The position numbers were made by a program, and so were the translations under genes. From the NCBI GenBank assembly GCA_019423265.1, contig JAHZBS010000022.1:1-20217 (forward strand): a DNA stretch of 20,217 nucleotides. Direction: 5' to 3'. Every line of letters begins with the position of its first letter. Position 1 is the stretch's first letter. The notes under the pieces were generated by a model. It ran no database searches. It saw only the letters and a program-made list of their open reading frames with translations, and had not been told where the DNA came from. This DNA is from Clostridiales bacterium (GTDB taxonomy: Bacteria; Bacillota_A; Clostridia; Lachnospirales; Bianqueaceae). Positions 1 through 7,519 of this stretch are shown here, one piece after another.

Positions 1-2
1 GG

Positions 3-3000
3 ATCTACAATACGGTAGGAAAAGCGGATGGCAAGGTTGTGGAGATGACCTATGATTATGCAACGAATACCATGTATGGCATTTCAAGCACAGGTCACTC
101 CACTGCGCTGGTGTACATCGATATGAATACCGGTGAGACGACAGAAATCGGAAGCCAGGACGCGAAGATCGTTGCCATGACCAGTGTGCCAACCGCCGGG
201 GATGCGGCGACAGGCTTTACAGATAGCAAGCTGTATGCAATCAATGAAGACCGTCAGCTTGTCACCCTGTCCAAGGAGGATGGATCGGCAACCGTTGACG
301 CCAACAGCGCTGGATATGGCATACCCGATGTGGCGTATGTCCAGTCCATGACCTATGACTACAACACAGGGTACATCTACTGGGCACAGGTACACCAGTC
401 CCAGAATTCCTCCCTGTACGTGCTGGATCTGGATGGACAGGCGATGTACTATGCCGGCGTGGTTGGAAAGGTTGGGTCCCAGGTGACGGGATTGGTCTCA
501 ATTCCCAGGGAGGGAGCCGTGCCGGAGATCCCGTATGTCCCGCTAGAGGGTATTGCGCTGAGCGCAGAGGATTGCGTCATGGTCAAGGGAGGTAAGCTCC
601 AGATCCGGGCCAAGATGGTTCCTTACAATGCAACGAGCCGAAATGTCAGCTGGTCCAGCGACAAACCGGATGTGGTCAATATCGATGAGGGAGGGCTGGC
701 AACGGCTTACAATGCCGGAACTGCGACCATCACCTGCACCGCGGTGGACGAAGAGACACTGATGCGATTCACCGAGACATTGACCATTACCGTAACGGAG
801 CCGATTGATACCCTGAGCGGGTTCCTGCTCCAGGACTATGAGACCAACAATTACAATGCCTGGATTCATATAGATCCGGTCAATCCTTGGAAGTATACTG
901 CCATCAACGCCAGCACACCCACCATTGGCGCCGGCGCCTATTACAACGGCTGGCTGTATGGATATGACAATAATTATGCCGCCACCACGGGCCTGCGAAA
1001 CTTCTACAAGATTGATCCCCAGACTGGGGTGGCCGACAAACTGGGAACCATCCAGACTAAGGTATCCGATATGGCCTTTGACTACAGCAGCGGGATCATG
1101 TATGCCATTACAGACGACACCCAGATCAGCATGGTGGATACCAGCAATGGGGACATCTATCCGGTTCTGACGCAGGACGATCAGGTGTTGGTTGCCTTGA
1201 CGGTGGACGAAAAGGGAACCCTGTACGTCATCGGGCGCGAGGCGGGCAGCACACAGGCTGACGCGAGCTTGTATACGGCGGATCTCACAGCCGGCACTCT
1301 GACAAAGATCGGAGATACGGGGCAGAAGGCCGTCATGGAACAATCCATGACCTATGATTTTGAAAATGGATATATCTACTGGGCACAGGCATGGGCCAAA
1401 GCCGGGGAGGGCAGGGAGTTAAATCTTTGCATTGTCAATCCCAAGAACGGATATGCCAGTGTCATCGGCAAGATAGGCCAATCCGGATCCGAAGTGTCAG
1501 CGCTGTACTGCGATTCGCCGGATGAACCGCAGGCCCCCTATGTGGAATTACAGGATATCCATATCGTGCAGGGCGCTGAGACGGATCTGATCGTGGGCGG
1601 AGAGCTACAGCTTCAAGTCAGCGCCGAACCCATCCATGCCACCAATAAAGACTATCAATATACGACGACTCAGAAAGGCGTGGCGACAGTCTCCGAAAGC
1701 GGCTTGGTAAAAGCGGTAGGAAAAGGGATTGCGACCATCACAGTTTCCGCCACAGACGGCGGAAAAACCGTGACAAAAACAATCGCGGTCAACGTGTTGG
1801 AACCGCCGGAAAAGATGGTGGCATTTCTGATCGAGGATAGATTGTTCGAAGGAAATGACATTAACAGCTTCATTACCTTCCCCCTGGCGGGTTCGGAGGA
1901 GTATGAAGAAGAGACCGCCTTTAATAGGCAGATTATCGCCGGAGAGCGGTACGGCGGGAGCATCTATGCGTATACGTCCGATTTACAATTCCTCAAGATC
2001 GACGAAGAGTCAAAAGCTTACGATGTCATTGGGGAGGTGAAGGATAAGATTGCCGATATGGCCTTTGATTATTCTCGCGGCATTATGTTTGGGCTGACCT
2101 ATCTGGGGCAAAAACTTGTGGAGATTGATCTGACGACCGGAAGCTGGTATGAAATCGGAGCTATGACCGACGGGGAAGGCGCGCAGGTCAAGGTGAACTC
2201 CATCGCCTGCGATGAAAAGGGCACGCTGTACGGGATCACATCGGATGGCAAATTCTATGCTATTGATGAGACCGGGACGGCGACCCTGATCAGCGAAACC
2301 ATGCTGTCCTCATCTCTAAATTATGAGAGTGATTTGACATACGACCCGGATACGGCGATGCTGTACTGGAGTCAGATTTCCCGCACAGAACAGCGCATCT
2401 ATATGATAAACCCGAGGACGGGGGCGACCATCGGCATGTATCCTATCGGGGAGGAAGGCGCGGAAGTCTCCTTGCTCTACGCTGACAGCAAGACGGAGCT
2501 GACTCCGCCGGAGACAGTGCCCGTGGATGCCATTGTCCTGTCCAACACAGCCGGCAAAATTTCCAAGGGAAGCGCTTTAGCGCTCACAGCGACAGTGTTA
2601 CCTGTCAGTGTGGCCGTGGACAAAACGGTGCGCTGGGAGAGCAGCGATCCAACGGTAGCGACAGTGGACGAAAAGGGAAATGTCACAGGGCTCCAACCAG
2701 GAACGGCAACCATTACAGCTAAAAATGCGGACGGGACTGTAACGGCCGCCTGCGATATAACCGTCGTGGAAGGCGGGGAGCTGGCATATGGGTATTCTGT
2801 CACGGATGGGAGTTGGGTCTCCTTTGATCTGAGCAGTCCAGACCGGTTGACCAAGGTGGCCGACGGCGACGAGATTGTCTGTGCCGCCTATGTAAACGGA
2901 TCGGTCTACGCCTATCTGAAAGGCGGAAAACAGCTGGTTAAGTTCGATCCCGATGCAGTGGTCAATGGAAGCTATACCTATGAGACCGTCGGGGCAGCGC

Positions 3001-3482
3001 AGAAATCGACCATCATCAAGGACATCACCTATGACAAGAAGGCAAACAAGCTGTATGGAATATCCATGAATAAAATGTTTGAGATTGATATGACCACCGG
3101 TGACCAGACGGCGTTGTACAGTGGATTTTATTTCGGGGTAACGGGTATGATGTTGTATACCATGGCCGCGGACGATGCGGGGGCCATCTATGCCATATCC
3201 TCCCTGGGCGCTCTCTGCTCCTTGGATCAGACCACAGGGTGCGGGGCGTATGTCATTGACAAAAACACAAAATTGGATGGCACGTCTCTGAATGGGTCGA
3301 ATAACTCCATGGCCTTTGGCTCCGACGGCGCTCTGTACTGGGCGGCTACGACTACGGCCAAGGGGACGGCGTCCACTGTTTTGAACAAAGTGGATCTCGA
3401 AACCGGTAAGGTGAGCCAATATATCGGAAGCTTTGGCGGAGTTGACCAAGATGTTAAGCTCACAGGTATGTTTATCAAGTAA
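3..3482 (+). CDS. Large secreted/surface protein with Big_2 Ig-like domains and propeller-like repeats (5' partial)
   Basis: The reading frame is open from base 3 and has no start in the window, so the N-terminus, and any signal peptide, lies upstream; 1159 residues are visible before TAA. Three bacterial Ig-like (Big_2) domains lie at about 537-806, 1542-1809 and 2517-2784. They show the usual pattern of a WxSxxPxVxxVxxxGxxxxxxxGxAxIT core, clearest in the third. Between them are stretches with paired motifs of the type [MLI]-[TA]-[YF]-D-Y-x-x-G-x-[IM]-Y, the first of each pair followed by GI/AI and the second by W-A/S-Q, as in beta-propeller blades (for example YVTN or WD-like). There is no LPXTG, SLH domain or other anchor at the C-terminus, so it is probably released or held by the missing N-terminal part. 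Big_2 domains are known in adhesins and cell-surface proteins; the ligand is unknown. A terminator follows. Confidence 0.85.
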   Translation: MYNTVGKADGKVVEMTYDYATNTMYGISSTGHSTALVYIDMNTGETTEIGSQDAKIVAMTSVPTAGDAATGFTDSKLYAINEDRQLVTLSKEDGSATVDANSAGYGIPDVAYVQSMTYDYNTGYIYWAQVHQSQNSSLYVLDLDGQAMYYAGVVGKVGSQVTGLVSIPREGAVPEIPYVPLEGIALSAEDCVMVKGGKLQIRAKMVPYNATSRNVSWSSDKPDVVNIDEGGLATAYNAGTATITCTAVDEETLMRFTETLTITVTEPIDTLSGFLLQDYETNNYNAWIHIDPVNPWKYTAINASTPTIGAGAYYNGWLYGYDNNYAATTGLRNFYKIDPQTGVADKLGTIQTKVSDMAFDYSSGIMYAITDDTQISMVDTSNGDIYPVLTQDDQVLVALTVDEKGTLYVIGREAGSTQADASLYTADLTAGTLTKIGDTGQKAVMEQSMTYDFENGYIYWAQAWAKAGEGRELNLCIVNPKNGYASVIGKIGQSGSEVSALYCDSPDEPQAPYVELQDIHIVQGAETDLIVGGELQLQVSAEPIHATNKDYQYTTTQKGVATVSESGLVKAVGKGIATITVSATDGGKTVTKTIAVNVLEPPEKMVAFLIEDRLFEGNDINSFITFPLAGSEEYEEETAFNRQIIAGERYGGSIYAYTSDLQFLKIDEESKAYDVIGEVKDKIADMAFDYSRGIMFGLTYLGQKLVEIDLTTGSWYEIGAMTDGEGAQVKVNSIACDEKGTLYGITSDGKFYAIDETGTATLISETMLSSSLNYESDLTYDPDTAMLYWSQISRTEQRIYMINPRTGATIGMYPIGEEGAEVSLLYADSKTELTPPETVPVDAIVLSNTAGKISKGSALALTATVLPVSVAVDKTVRWESSDPTVATVDEKGNVTGLQPGTATITAKNADGTVTAACDITVVEGGELAYGYSVTDGSWVSFDLSSPDRLTKVADGDEIVCAAYVNGSVYAYLKGGKQLVKFDPDAVVNGSYTYETVGAAQKSTIIKDITYDKKANKLYGISMNKMFEIDMTTGDQTALYSGFYFGVTGMMLYTMAADDAGAIYAISSLGALCSLDQTTGCGAYVIDKNTKLDGTSLNGSNNSMAFGSDGALYWAATTTAKGTASTVLNKVDLETGKVSQYIGSFGGVDQDVKLTGMFIK
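45..3400 (+). repeat. Tandem ~1 kb protein-coding modules
   Basis: The first motif of each pair starts at 45, 1071, 2058 and 3024 (steps 1026, 987, 966). The second starts at 348, 1347, 2334 and 3309 (steps 999, 987, 975). Big_2 domains start at 537, 1542 and 2517. This gives a repeat of propeller motif, propeller motif, Big_2 about every 330 residues. DNA identity survives locally: the stretches at 345-390 and 1344-1389 share TCCATGACCTATGA and ATCTACTGGGCACAG. Confidence 0.8.
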
Positions 3483-3555
3483 CAGGAGTCCATTGTCTGC
3501 CGCAGGGATTCTAGAGAGATGGGGGAAATGTGGATAATCTCCTCATTCAATAGGC

Positions 3556-3600
3556 AAGGCCGTGACCTCGCGGAAGTGATTCGCAGAGTCACGGCCTTTT
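3556..3600 (+). terminator. Rho-independent terminator after the Big_2 protein gene
   Basis: Perfect 11-bp stem AAGGCCGTGAC (3556-3566) with GTCACGGCCTT (3588-3598), then TTTT-A-TTTG. The 21-nt loop can form a further GCG/CGC pair. It ends the + strand gene. The reverse strand lacks a good T-run, so it is less convincing as a terminator for the converging protease gene. Confidence 0.85.
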
Positions 3601-3630
3601 ATTTGTTCTTTAGGTGTGGACCCAACAGGA

Positions 3631-4905
3631 TTACATGGCGGTCAAGCCGGAAACCGAGCTGGAGGTGACGGTTGACGTGTTGGAGATTTCGCTGGGGATG
3701 TATTCCTGCAAGGTTACGGATACGGTTTTGCTCTCGCCATTTCGCAGAATGGTCATCTGGATGGTATCCCCGACGGAGCAAGAGTTCAGAATGGTTTTGA
3801 CATCCTCGCTGGTGGACACCTCAGTTCCATTGATGGCGGTGATACAATCCCCGGACCGCAGGCCAGCTTTCGCAGCGGCGGAGTTATCTTCCGTGCTGTA
3901 GATATAGCAGCCAGTCTGCCCTACCCGGTACATAAGCGCCATTTGCTGGGAGTTGATGTCCAACAGGCTGACGCCAAGGCTGATCCGCCCTTTGACATAC
4001 CCGTATTCTTTCAGATCGTCCAAGATGTTGACCACATCATTAATCGGAATCGCAAATCCCAAGCCTTCGATTTCTTCGCCGGAAGATTTGGCCACCACCA
4101 GGCCAATGAGCTGTCCCTCATCGTTGAACAGACCGCCGCCGGAGTTGCCCGGGTTGATGGCTGCATTGGTCTGCAACAGTTTCTTGGTTTTGCCGTCGAT
4201 GGTGATATCGCGGTCAAGAGCGCTGATGATTCCATCTGTTACGGTGCCGCCCAGCTGTCCCAGCGGATTCCCGATGGCGACAGCGGTTTCTCCCACCTTT
4301 AAGGATGAGGAATCACCGAAGGTAGCGGGACTCAGGTTTGTCTCTTCGATCTTCAGCAGCGCCACGTCCAGATTGTCGTCCACACCGATGAGGGTGGCTG
4401 GATAGACATTCCCGTTCCGGAGGGTTACGGTTATAGTGGACGCTCCCTCGATGACATGGTAGTTCGTGATAATATAGCCATCGGTGGAAATGATCACGCC
4501 GGAGCCTGCGCCCTGGGTAATGGATTGCTGCAAAAATTCACCTGTGGTTACACTTTCCGTTGTGATCTCCACCACGCTGTCCGCTGCCTTCGCCGCGATT
4601 TCTTCTATGCTGAGCTGGGTGGAGGTCGTGTTGGAGAGCTGCGCTGCACTGGCGCTGGATTCGCTGTTTACCGCCGCTTGCTGGATGACGACTCCGGAAG
4701 AGGAAGATTCTGTATCGTTTAGGGAATTGGCCAGCATCCCGCCGCCAAATCCCATTGCGCCACAGAGCAGCGCGCTGCATAACACAAGTGCCACCGTCTT
4801 CCCTGCTTTTCCTCTCTTTTGTTTCTTCTGAGGCTTTGGCGTGGGAGCCTCCGGTTCGGGCGTTTCGTTTGGGCTATATGGATAAAGTTCGTTGTTATTG
4901 GACAT
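3631..4905 (-). CDS. Membrane-anchored HtrA/DegP-like serine protease (S1C family, PDZ)
   Basis: A 424-residue trypsin-like protease of the HtrA family, expected to degrade or check misfolded proteins on the outer face of the membrane. Residues 1-36 are a polar, Pro/Lys-rich cytoplasmic part, 37-60 a single membrane segment, and 61-100 a Ser/Thr-rich linker. The protease domain spans about 100-300, with the triad His150 (TNYHVIEG), Asp180 (NLDVALLKI) and Ser255 (NPGNSGGGL). One PDZ domain spans about 308-403 (GLRSGDCITAING), followed by a short Ser/Thr tail. Length and order match Gram-positive HtrA/HtrB-type proteins. The ATG is preceded by AAGGAGG at 4914-4920 with 8-nt spacing. It is transcribed alone, since a terminator lies upstream at 5032-5064. 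I cannot tell which HtrA paralogue it is. Confidence 0.95.
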   Translation of the reverse strand: MSNNNELYPYSPNETPEPEAPTPKPQKKQKRGKAGKTVALVLCSALLCGAMGFGGGMLANSLNDTESSSSGVVIQQAAVNSESSASAAQLSNTTSTQLSIEEIAAKAADSVVEITTESVTTGEFLQQSITQGAGSGVIISTDGYIITNYHVIEGASTITVTLRNGNVYPATLIGVDDNLDVALLKIEETNLSPATFGDSSSLKVGETAVAIGNPLGQLGGTVTDGIISALDRDITIDGKTKKLLQTNAAINPGNSGGGLFNDEGQLIGLVVAKSSGEEIEGLGFAIPINDVVNILDDLKEYGYVKGRISLGVSLLDINSQQMALMYRVGQTGCYIYSTEDNSAAAKAGLRSGDCITAINGTEVSTSEDVKTILNSCSVGDTIQMTILRNGESKTVSVTLQEYIPSEISNTSTVTSSSVSGLTAM

Positions 4906-4943
4906 AGTCGAGACCTCCTTATTTCTTATCGTTTATGGTTTAT

Positions 4944-4949
4944 ATTGTA
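4944..4949 (-). promoter_or_regulatory. Possible -10 box of the HtrA-like gene
   Basis: TACAAT on the minus strand, in a very AT-rich stretch about 40 bp before the start codon. No good -35 hexamer is found 16-18 bp upstream (ACAAAA at 17 bp), so this is only a candidate. Confidence 0.35.
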
Positions 4950-5031
4950 GTATGGGAATGTGTACTTTTTGTGGCAGAAGTTTAACGAATCTTTAAAAGG
5001 TCCTTGAAAAAACTGAAAACAAACCGTGAAC

Positions 5032-5064
5032 AAAAAATGCCGCTTTTGACAGCGGCATTTTTTT
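5032..5064 (-). terminator. Rho-independent terminator (works in both directions)
   Basis: Stem AAAAAATGCCGCT (5032-5044) with AGCGGCATTTTTT (5051-5063), loop of 6 nt. There is a run of T on either strand, so it can stop transcription both ways. It lies downstream of the DNA glycosylase gene on the minus strand and separates it from the protease gene. Confidence 0.9.
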
Positions 5065-5079
5065 CGGTTCTTTTAAAGT

Positions 5080-5099
5080 AGTCCGCTGTAAGGCGGACT
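5080..5099 (-). other. Small hairpin at the stop codon of the glycosylase gene
   Basis: AGTCCGC (5080-5086) pairs with GCGGACT (5093-5099), and the TAA stop (5099-5101) touches the stem. There is no T-run directly after it on the minus strand, so it is not a second terminator by itself. It may stabilise the mRNA end. Confidence 0.4.
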
Positions 5100-5611
5100 T
5101 AATAGGGTGGGGCGCCGGTGAGGAAGGTGCGGAGAATGGAATATTCGCGCACCAACTCTGTAAAAGGAAAGCGCCCGCGGTTGGCGGCGCTTGTGGAGGG
5201 AAGATAGATCGACGCCCGCTGTGTGTTGGGAAAACAGTATTTCTTATATAGAGCGGTGGCCTTTTTCCCTGTGGTGAAAATCTGGCGGATAGGAGCCTTC
5301 GATAGGAGGCTGGGAATGTCATGGACCACCGGATTCCGGATGCTGGAGTCCTCCGCGCCGTTGATTTCGCAGGAGTGCAGAACATCCCAGAGGGCAATGT
5401 GATGGGAATGGAGAAAGGCTAGTTTTTCGGGTATGCTCTGGGGAGTGCCGGTGTCAAAGACGACGGCCAGCACGTTCCAGAATTGGTTTTGGGGATGTCC
5501 ATAATAAAACCCGGTCTCCCGGGACTTTGGCGATGGCATGGTGCCTAAGAGCAAGAGCTGGGATTCAGCGTCGATCACCGGCGCCAGTGAATGGGTAACG
5601 GTTTCCAACAT
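5099..5611 (-). CDS. Hypoxanthine/deoxyinosine DNA glycosylase-type protein (UDG superfamily)
   Basis: 170 residues. The N-terminal motif LLGTMPSPKS...YYGHPQNQFW (about 21-45) and the C-terminal motif LPSTSAANR (137-145) match the uracil-DNA glycosylase superfamily branch of hypoxanthine-DNA glycosylases (family 6, also annotated DNA-deoxyinosine glycosylase). Such enzymes remove deaminated adenine from DNA to start base excision repair. Family 6 enzymes use the Asn in the GHPQNxFW motif rather than the Asp of classic UDG, and that Asn is present here (Asn42). It is a single compact cytoplasmic domain of the usual length. The ATG has a modest ribosome site (GGAAAGGA). The gene is 109 bp downstream of the nitrilase-GDPD gene on the same strand, so co-transcription is possible. 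Substrate choice (hypoxanthine or uracil) cannot be settled from sequence. Confidence 0.88.
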   Translation of the reverse strand: MLETVTHSLAPVIDAESQLLLLGTMPSPKSRETGFYYGHPQNQFWNVLAVVFDTGTPQSIPEKLAFLHSHHIALWDVLHSCEINGAEDSSIRNPVVHDIPSLLSKAPIRQIFTTGKKATALYKKYCFPNTQRASIYLPSTSAANRGRFPFTELVREYSILRTFLTGAPPY

Positions 5612-5643
5612 AGGTTGCGTCCTTTCCGATGGTGTTATCTATC

Positions 5644-5649
5644 AGTATA
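5644..5649 (-). promoter_or_regulatory. Possible -10 box of the DNA glycosylase gene
   Basis: TATACT on the minus strand, about 35 bp before the ATG. The hexamer 17 bp upstream (TACAGG) is a poor -35. The gene may instead be read from the promoter of the gene upstream. Confidence 0.3.
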
Positions 5650-5720
5650 CGGTGAATCATCCCAGCCCTGTAGCTTCCGATATGCGCTCGGGCGGTGAAG
5701 GGATGAATCTTGTATTCGAT

Positions 5721-7313
5721 TTACCCTTTCAGAACCTGCGAAACCAAATTGTATTCGTTGGTGAGAACAGTGTCGATTCCCATTTTCAGATACTGGCGCG
5801 CTTCCTCCGGATCGTCGGCGTAGAACATATTGCAGATGATTCCGTGTTGGTGCGCCAGATCAATCATTTCCTGACTCACATACGGCTTGAAGAACTGTAC
5901 CTTCTGGGCGCCCAGGGCAATCGCCCGATCCACAATCGCCCAGCTGCGGGTAGAGTCATGTCCCACACAAATGCTGATATCCGGCGCATACTGCTGAAAC
6001 AGTTTAATATCTTCGTCCAGTTCTAGCATGAAATACACGTGCTTTGCGCAGTCGTACCTGCGAATAAGCGCCACAATCTTTTTCATTATTTCCGGATCGT
6101 AGGACGCGCCTAGCGGCTTTACGTGGATGTTCATAATCGTGTGTCCGGCAAACTTTCTCAGAATATCTTCAAACAAAACGATGCGCAGCCCTCTGAATTT
6201 TTCGCCAAATTTCACGCCGAAATCAAGACGTCTTAATTCTTCATACGAGTGTTCGTAAATAATACCGGCGCCGTCGCTCACACGCTCCAGCGTTGCGTCG
6301 TGGCAGGAAACGATCTCTCCGTCGCGGGTGGGCCACAGGTCGAACTCAATCTCATCCGCGCCCATTGCAATGGCCGCGCCAAAGGCGGGCATACTGTTCT
6401 CCGGCGCAATGGTGCAGAACCCGCGGTGCGCGCAGATCCGCGGATACTTCATGGCGCTGTCGAAGGGAACGATGGCTGCGCCGCCGTTGCGGTACTGCCA
6501 TGGCTTGCGGCCATATTCAATATACTCGTAATGGGAGGCATCCGGGTTTCCGAATCCGGCAGGTTTATAGTATTTGTCCTCCGGGTCAAATTCGACTTCC
6601 GCCTTGCCGAACCGCCCTTTCATATTCGCAAGCACCTTACCTCTGGGCGATACCACCATGCTCGCGCCGCAAATTTCCGAATCTTCGCTGAAGCTGACCG
6701 ATGAGCGGATCACATAGGCGTTGGTGTTATAGGCCAAGAAGCGGCACATGGTTTCAATCGCTTCGTGGCTGTCACTGCGCTGTAGGCAGCAGCCGATGAT
6801 AATATCCACATGGTTCCGGGCGATATTCGCAAACGCCTCGTAGAAATAAAAATCGTAGCAGGTCAGAAAGCCGTAGCGGAGCCCCTCGATTTCCAGCACA
6901 TACGGCTCGGAATATTCGAAGGTATAGTCGCTATCCAGCCGCAAAATATCCATTTCCAGCGGCGGCAGGTGCTTTTTGAAGTATTGGCCCACCAATTCGC
7001 CCTGACGGTTATACGCGTAGGTCGTATTGCGGTATCCGCCCTCTTCCTTACTCAGCGCGTTCACAAAGACGACGGCATTGCAGCGTTTCGCCGCGGCGAT
7101 ACAGTGTTCCAGCAGAATGTCAATGTATTTCTCATGGTAGAACAGCGTTTCCTCCAGCGTCGCAGTGGCACAGGGCACATCACTGTACTCCGGCAAAACG
7201 ATTATGTCAACGCTCTCGTCGCACTGATCCAATAGATCCACTTTGTACTGAAAATACTCGTCTGAGTGAGATACATCCTGGGAATACGGCGGCTGAATGA
7301 CACAGGCTTTCAC
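5721..7313 (-). CDS. Nitrilase-family amidohydrolase fused to glycerophosphodiester phosphodiesterase
   Basis: 530 residues in two enzyme domains. Residues 1-270 are a carbon-nitrogen hydrolase (nitrilase superfamily) with the Glu-Lys-Cys triad Glu42 (VLPEYSD), Lys113 (YFKKHLPP) and Cys152 (LTCYDFYF). Residues 300-530 are a GDPD domain: His306-Arg307 (CAHRGF), Glu315 (APENS), Glu333/Asp335 (EIEFDLWPTRDG), His348 (SCHDATL) and the end motifs DDPEEARQYLKMGIDTVLTN. GDPDs split glycerophosphodiesters to glycerol-3-phosphate and an alcohol; nitrilase relatives split amides. In GDPD an E in the I-E-I-K motif is usually a metal ligand; here it is His407 (NIHVKP). The start is GTG at 7313, with AAGGAG 8 nt before it and a strong promoter at 7345-7373; the longer open frame to 7412 begins upstream of that promoter and is not used. 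No signal peptide. The joint substrate is unknown. Confidence 0.88.
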   Translation of the reverse strand: MKACVIQPPYSQDVSHSDEYFQYKVDLLDQCDESVDIIVLPEYSDVPCATATLEETLFYHEKYIDILLEHCIAAAKRCNAVVFVNALSKEEGGYRNTTYAYNRQGELVGQYFKKHLPPLEMDILRLDSDYTFEYSEPYVLEIEGLRYGFLTCYDFYFYEAFANIARNHVDIIIGCCLQRSDSHEAIETMCRFLAYNTNAYVIRSSVSFSEDSEICGASMVVSPRGKVLANMKGRFGKAEVEFDPEDKYYKPAGFGNPDASHYEYIEYGRKPWQYRNGGAAIVPFDSAMKYPRICAHRGFCTIAPENSMPAFGAAIAMGADEIEFDLWPTRDGEIVSCHDATLERVSDGAGIIYEHSYEELRRLDFGVKFGEKFRGLRIVLFEDILRKFAGHTIMNIHVKPLGASYDPEIMKKIVALIRRYDCAKHVYFMLELDEDIKLFQQYAPDISICVGHDSTRSWAIVDRAIALGAQKVQFFKPYVSQEMIDLAHQHGIICNMFYADDPEEARQYLKMGIDTVLTNEYNLVSQVLKG

Positions 7314-7344
7314 ACTAAAGACTCCTTTTCCTTCTTTTTTCAGA

Positions 7345-7373
7345 ATGATACCATATGCGGTTGGGCATGTCAA
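7345..7373 (-). promoter_or_regulatory. SigA-type promoter of the nitrilase-GDPD gene
   Basis: On the minus strand, TTGACA (7368-7373), 17-bp spacer, TATCAT (7345-7350). Transcription would start near 7338 and give a leader of about 25 nt before GTG at 7313. It is divergent from the + strand promoter at 7456-7484. Confidence 0.8.
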
Positions 7374-7455
7374 GTTGCCAGACCGCCATCCCACTCCGCA
7401 AGCCCAGGCCAATGTCAGCCCTTTTACCTTTCACAGAAAAATAGGGATGCAATCG

Positions 7456-7484
7456 TTGATTTTCTATATGGAATGCGGTATACT
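7456..7484 (+). promoter_or_regulatory. SigA-type promoter of the reductase/SRAP/glycosidase operon
   Basis: TTGATT (7456-7461), 17-bp spacer, TATACT (7479-7484), so transcription would start near 7491. The GGAGAGG just before the upstream ATG (7502) would then lie at or before the transcript end. This supports the downstream GTG at 7520 as the start. Confidence 0.75.
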
Positions 7485-7519
7485 GGAGAGGAACATGCGG
7501 CATGACGGGAGGAATGACA

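Noticed and set aside
2598..3449. 283-codon open frame on the minus strand inside the Big_2 gene
   Set aside because: The + frame encodes clear repeated domains. The antisense frame has no motif and no ribosome site and is due to codon bias.
7314..7412. N-terminal extension of the nitrilase-GDPD frame to an ATG at 7412
   Set aside because: It begins upstream of the TTGACA-17-TATCAT promoter, and the extra residues are not nitrilase-like. GTG 7313 has a proper ribosome site.
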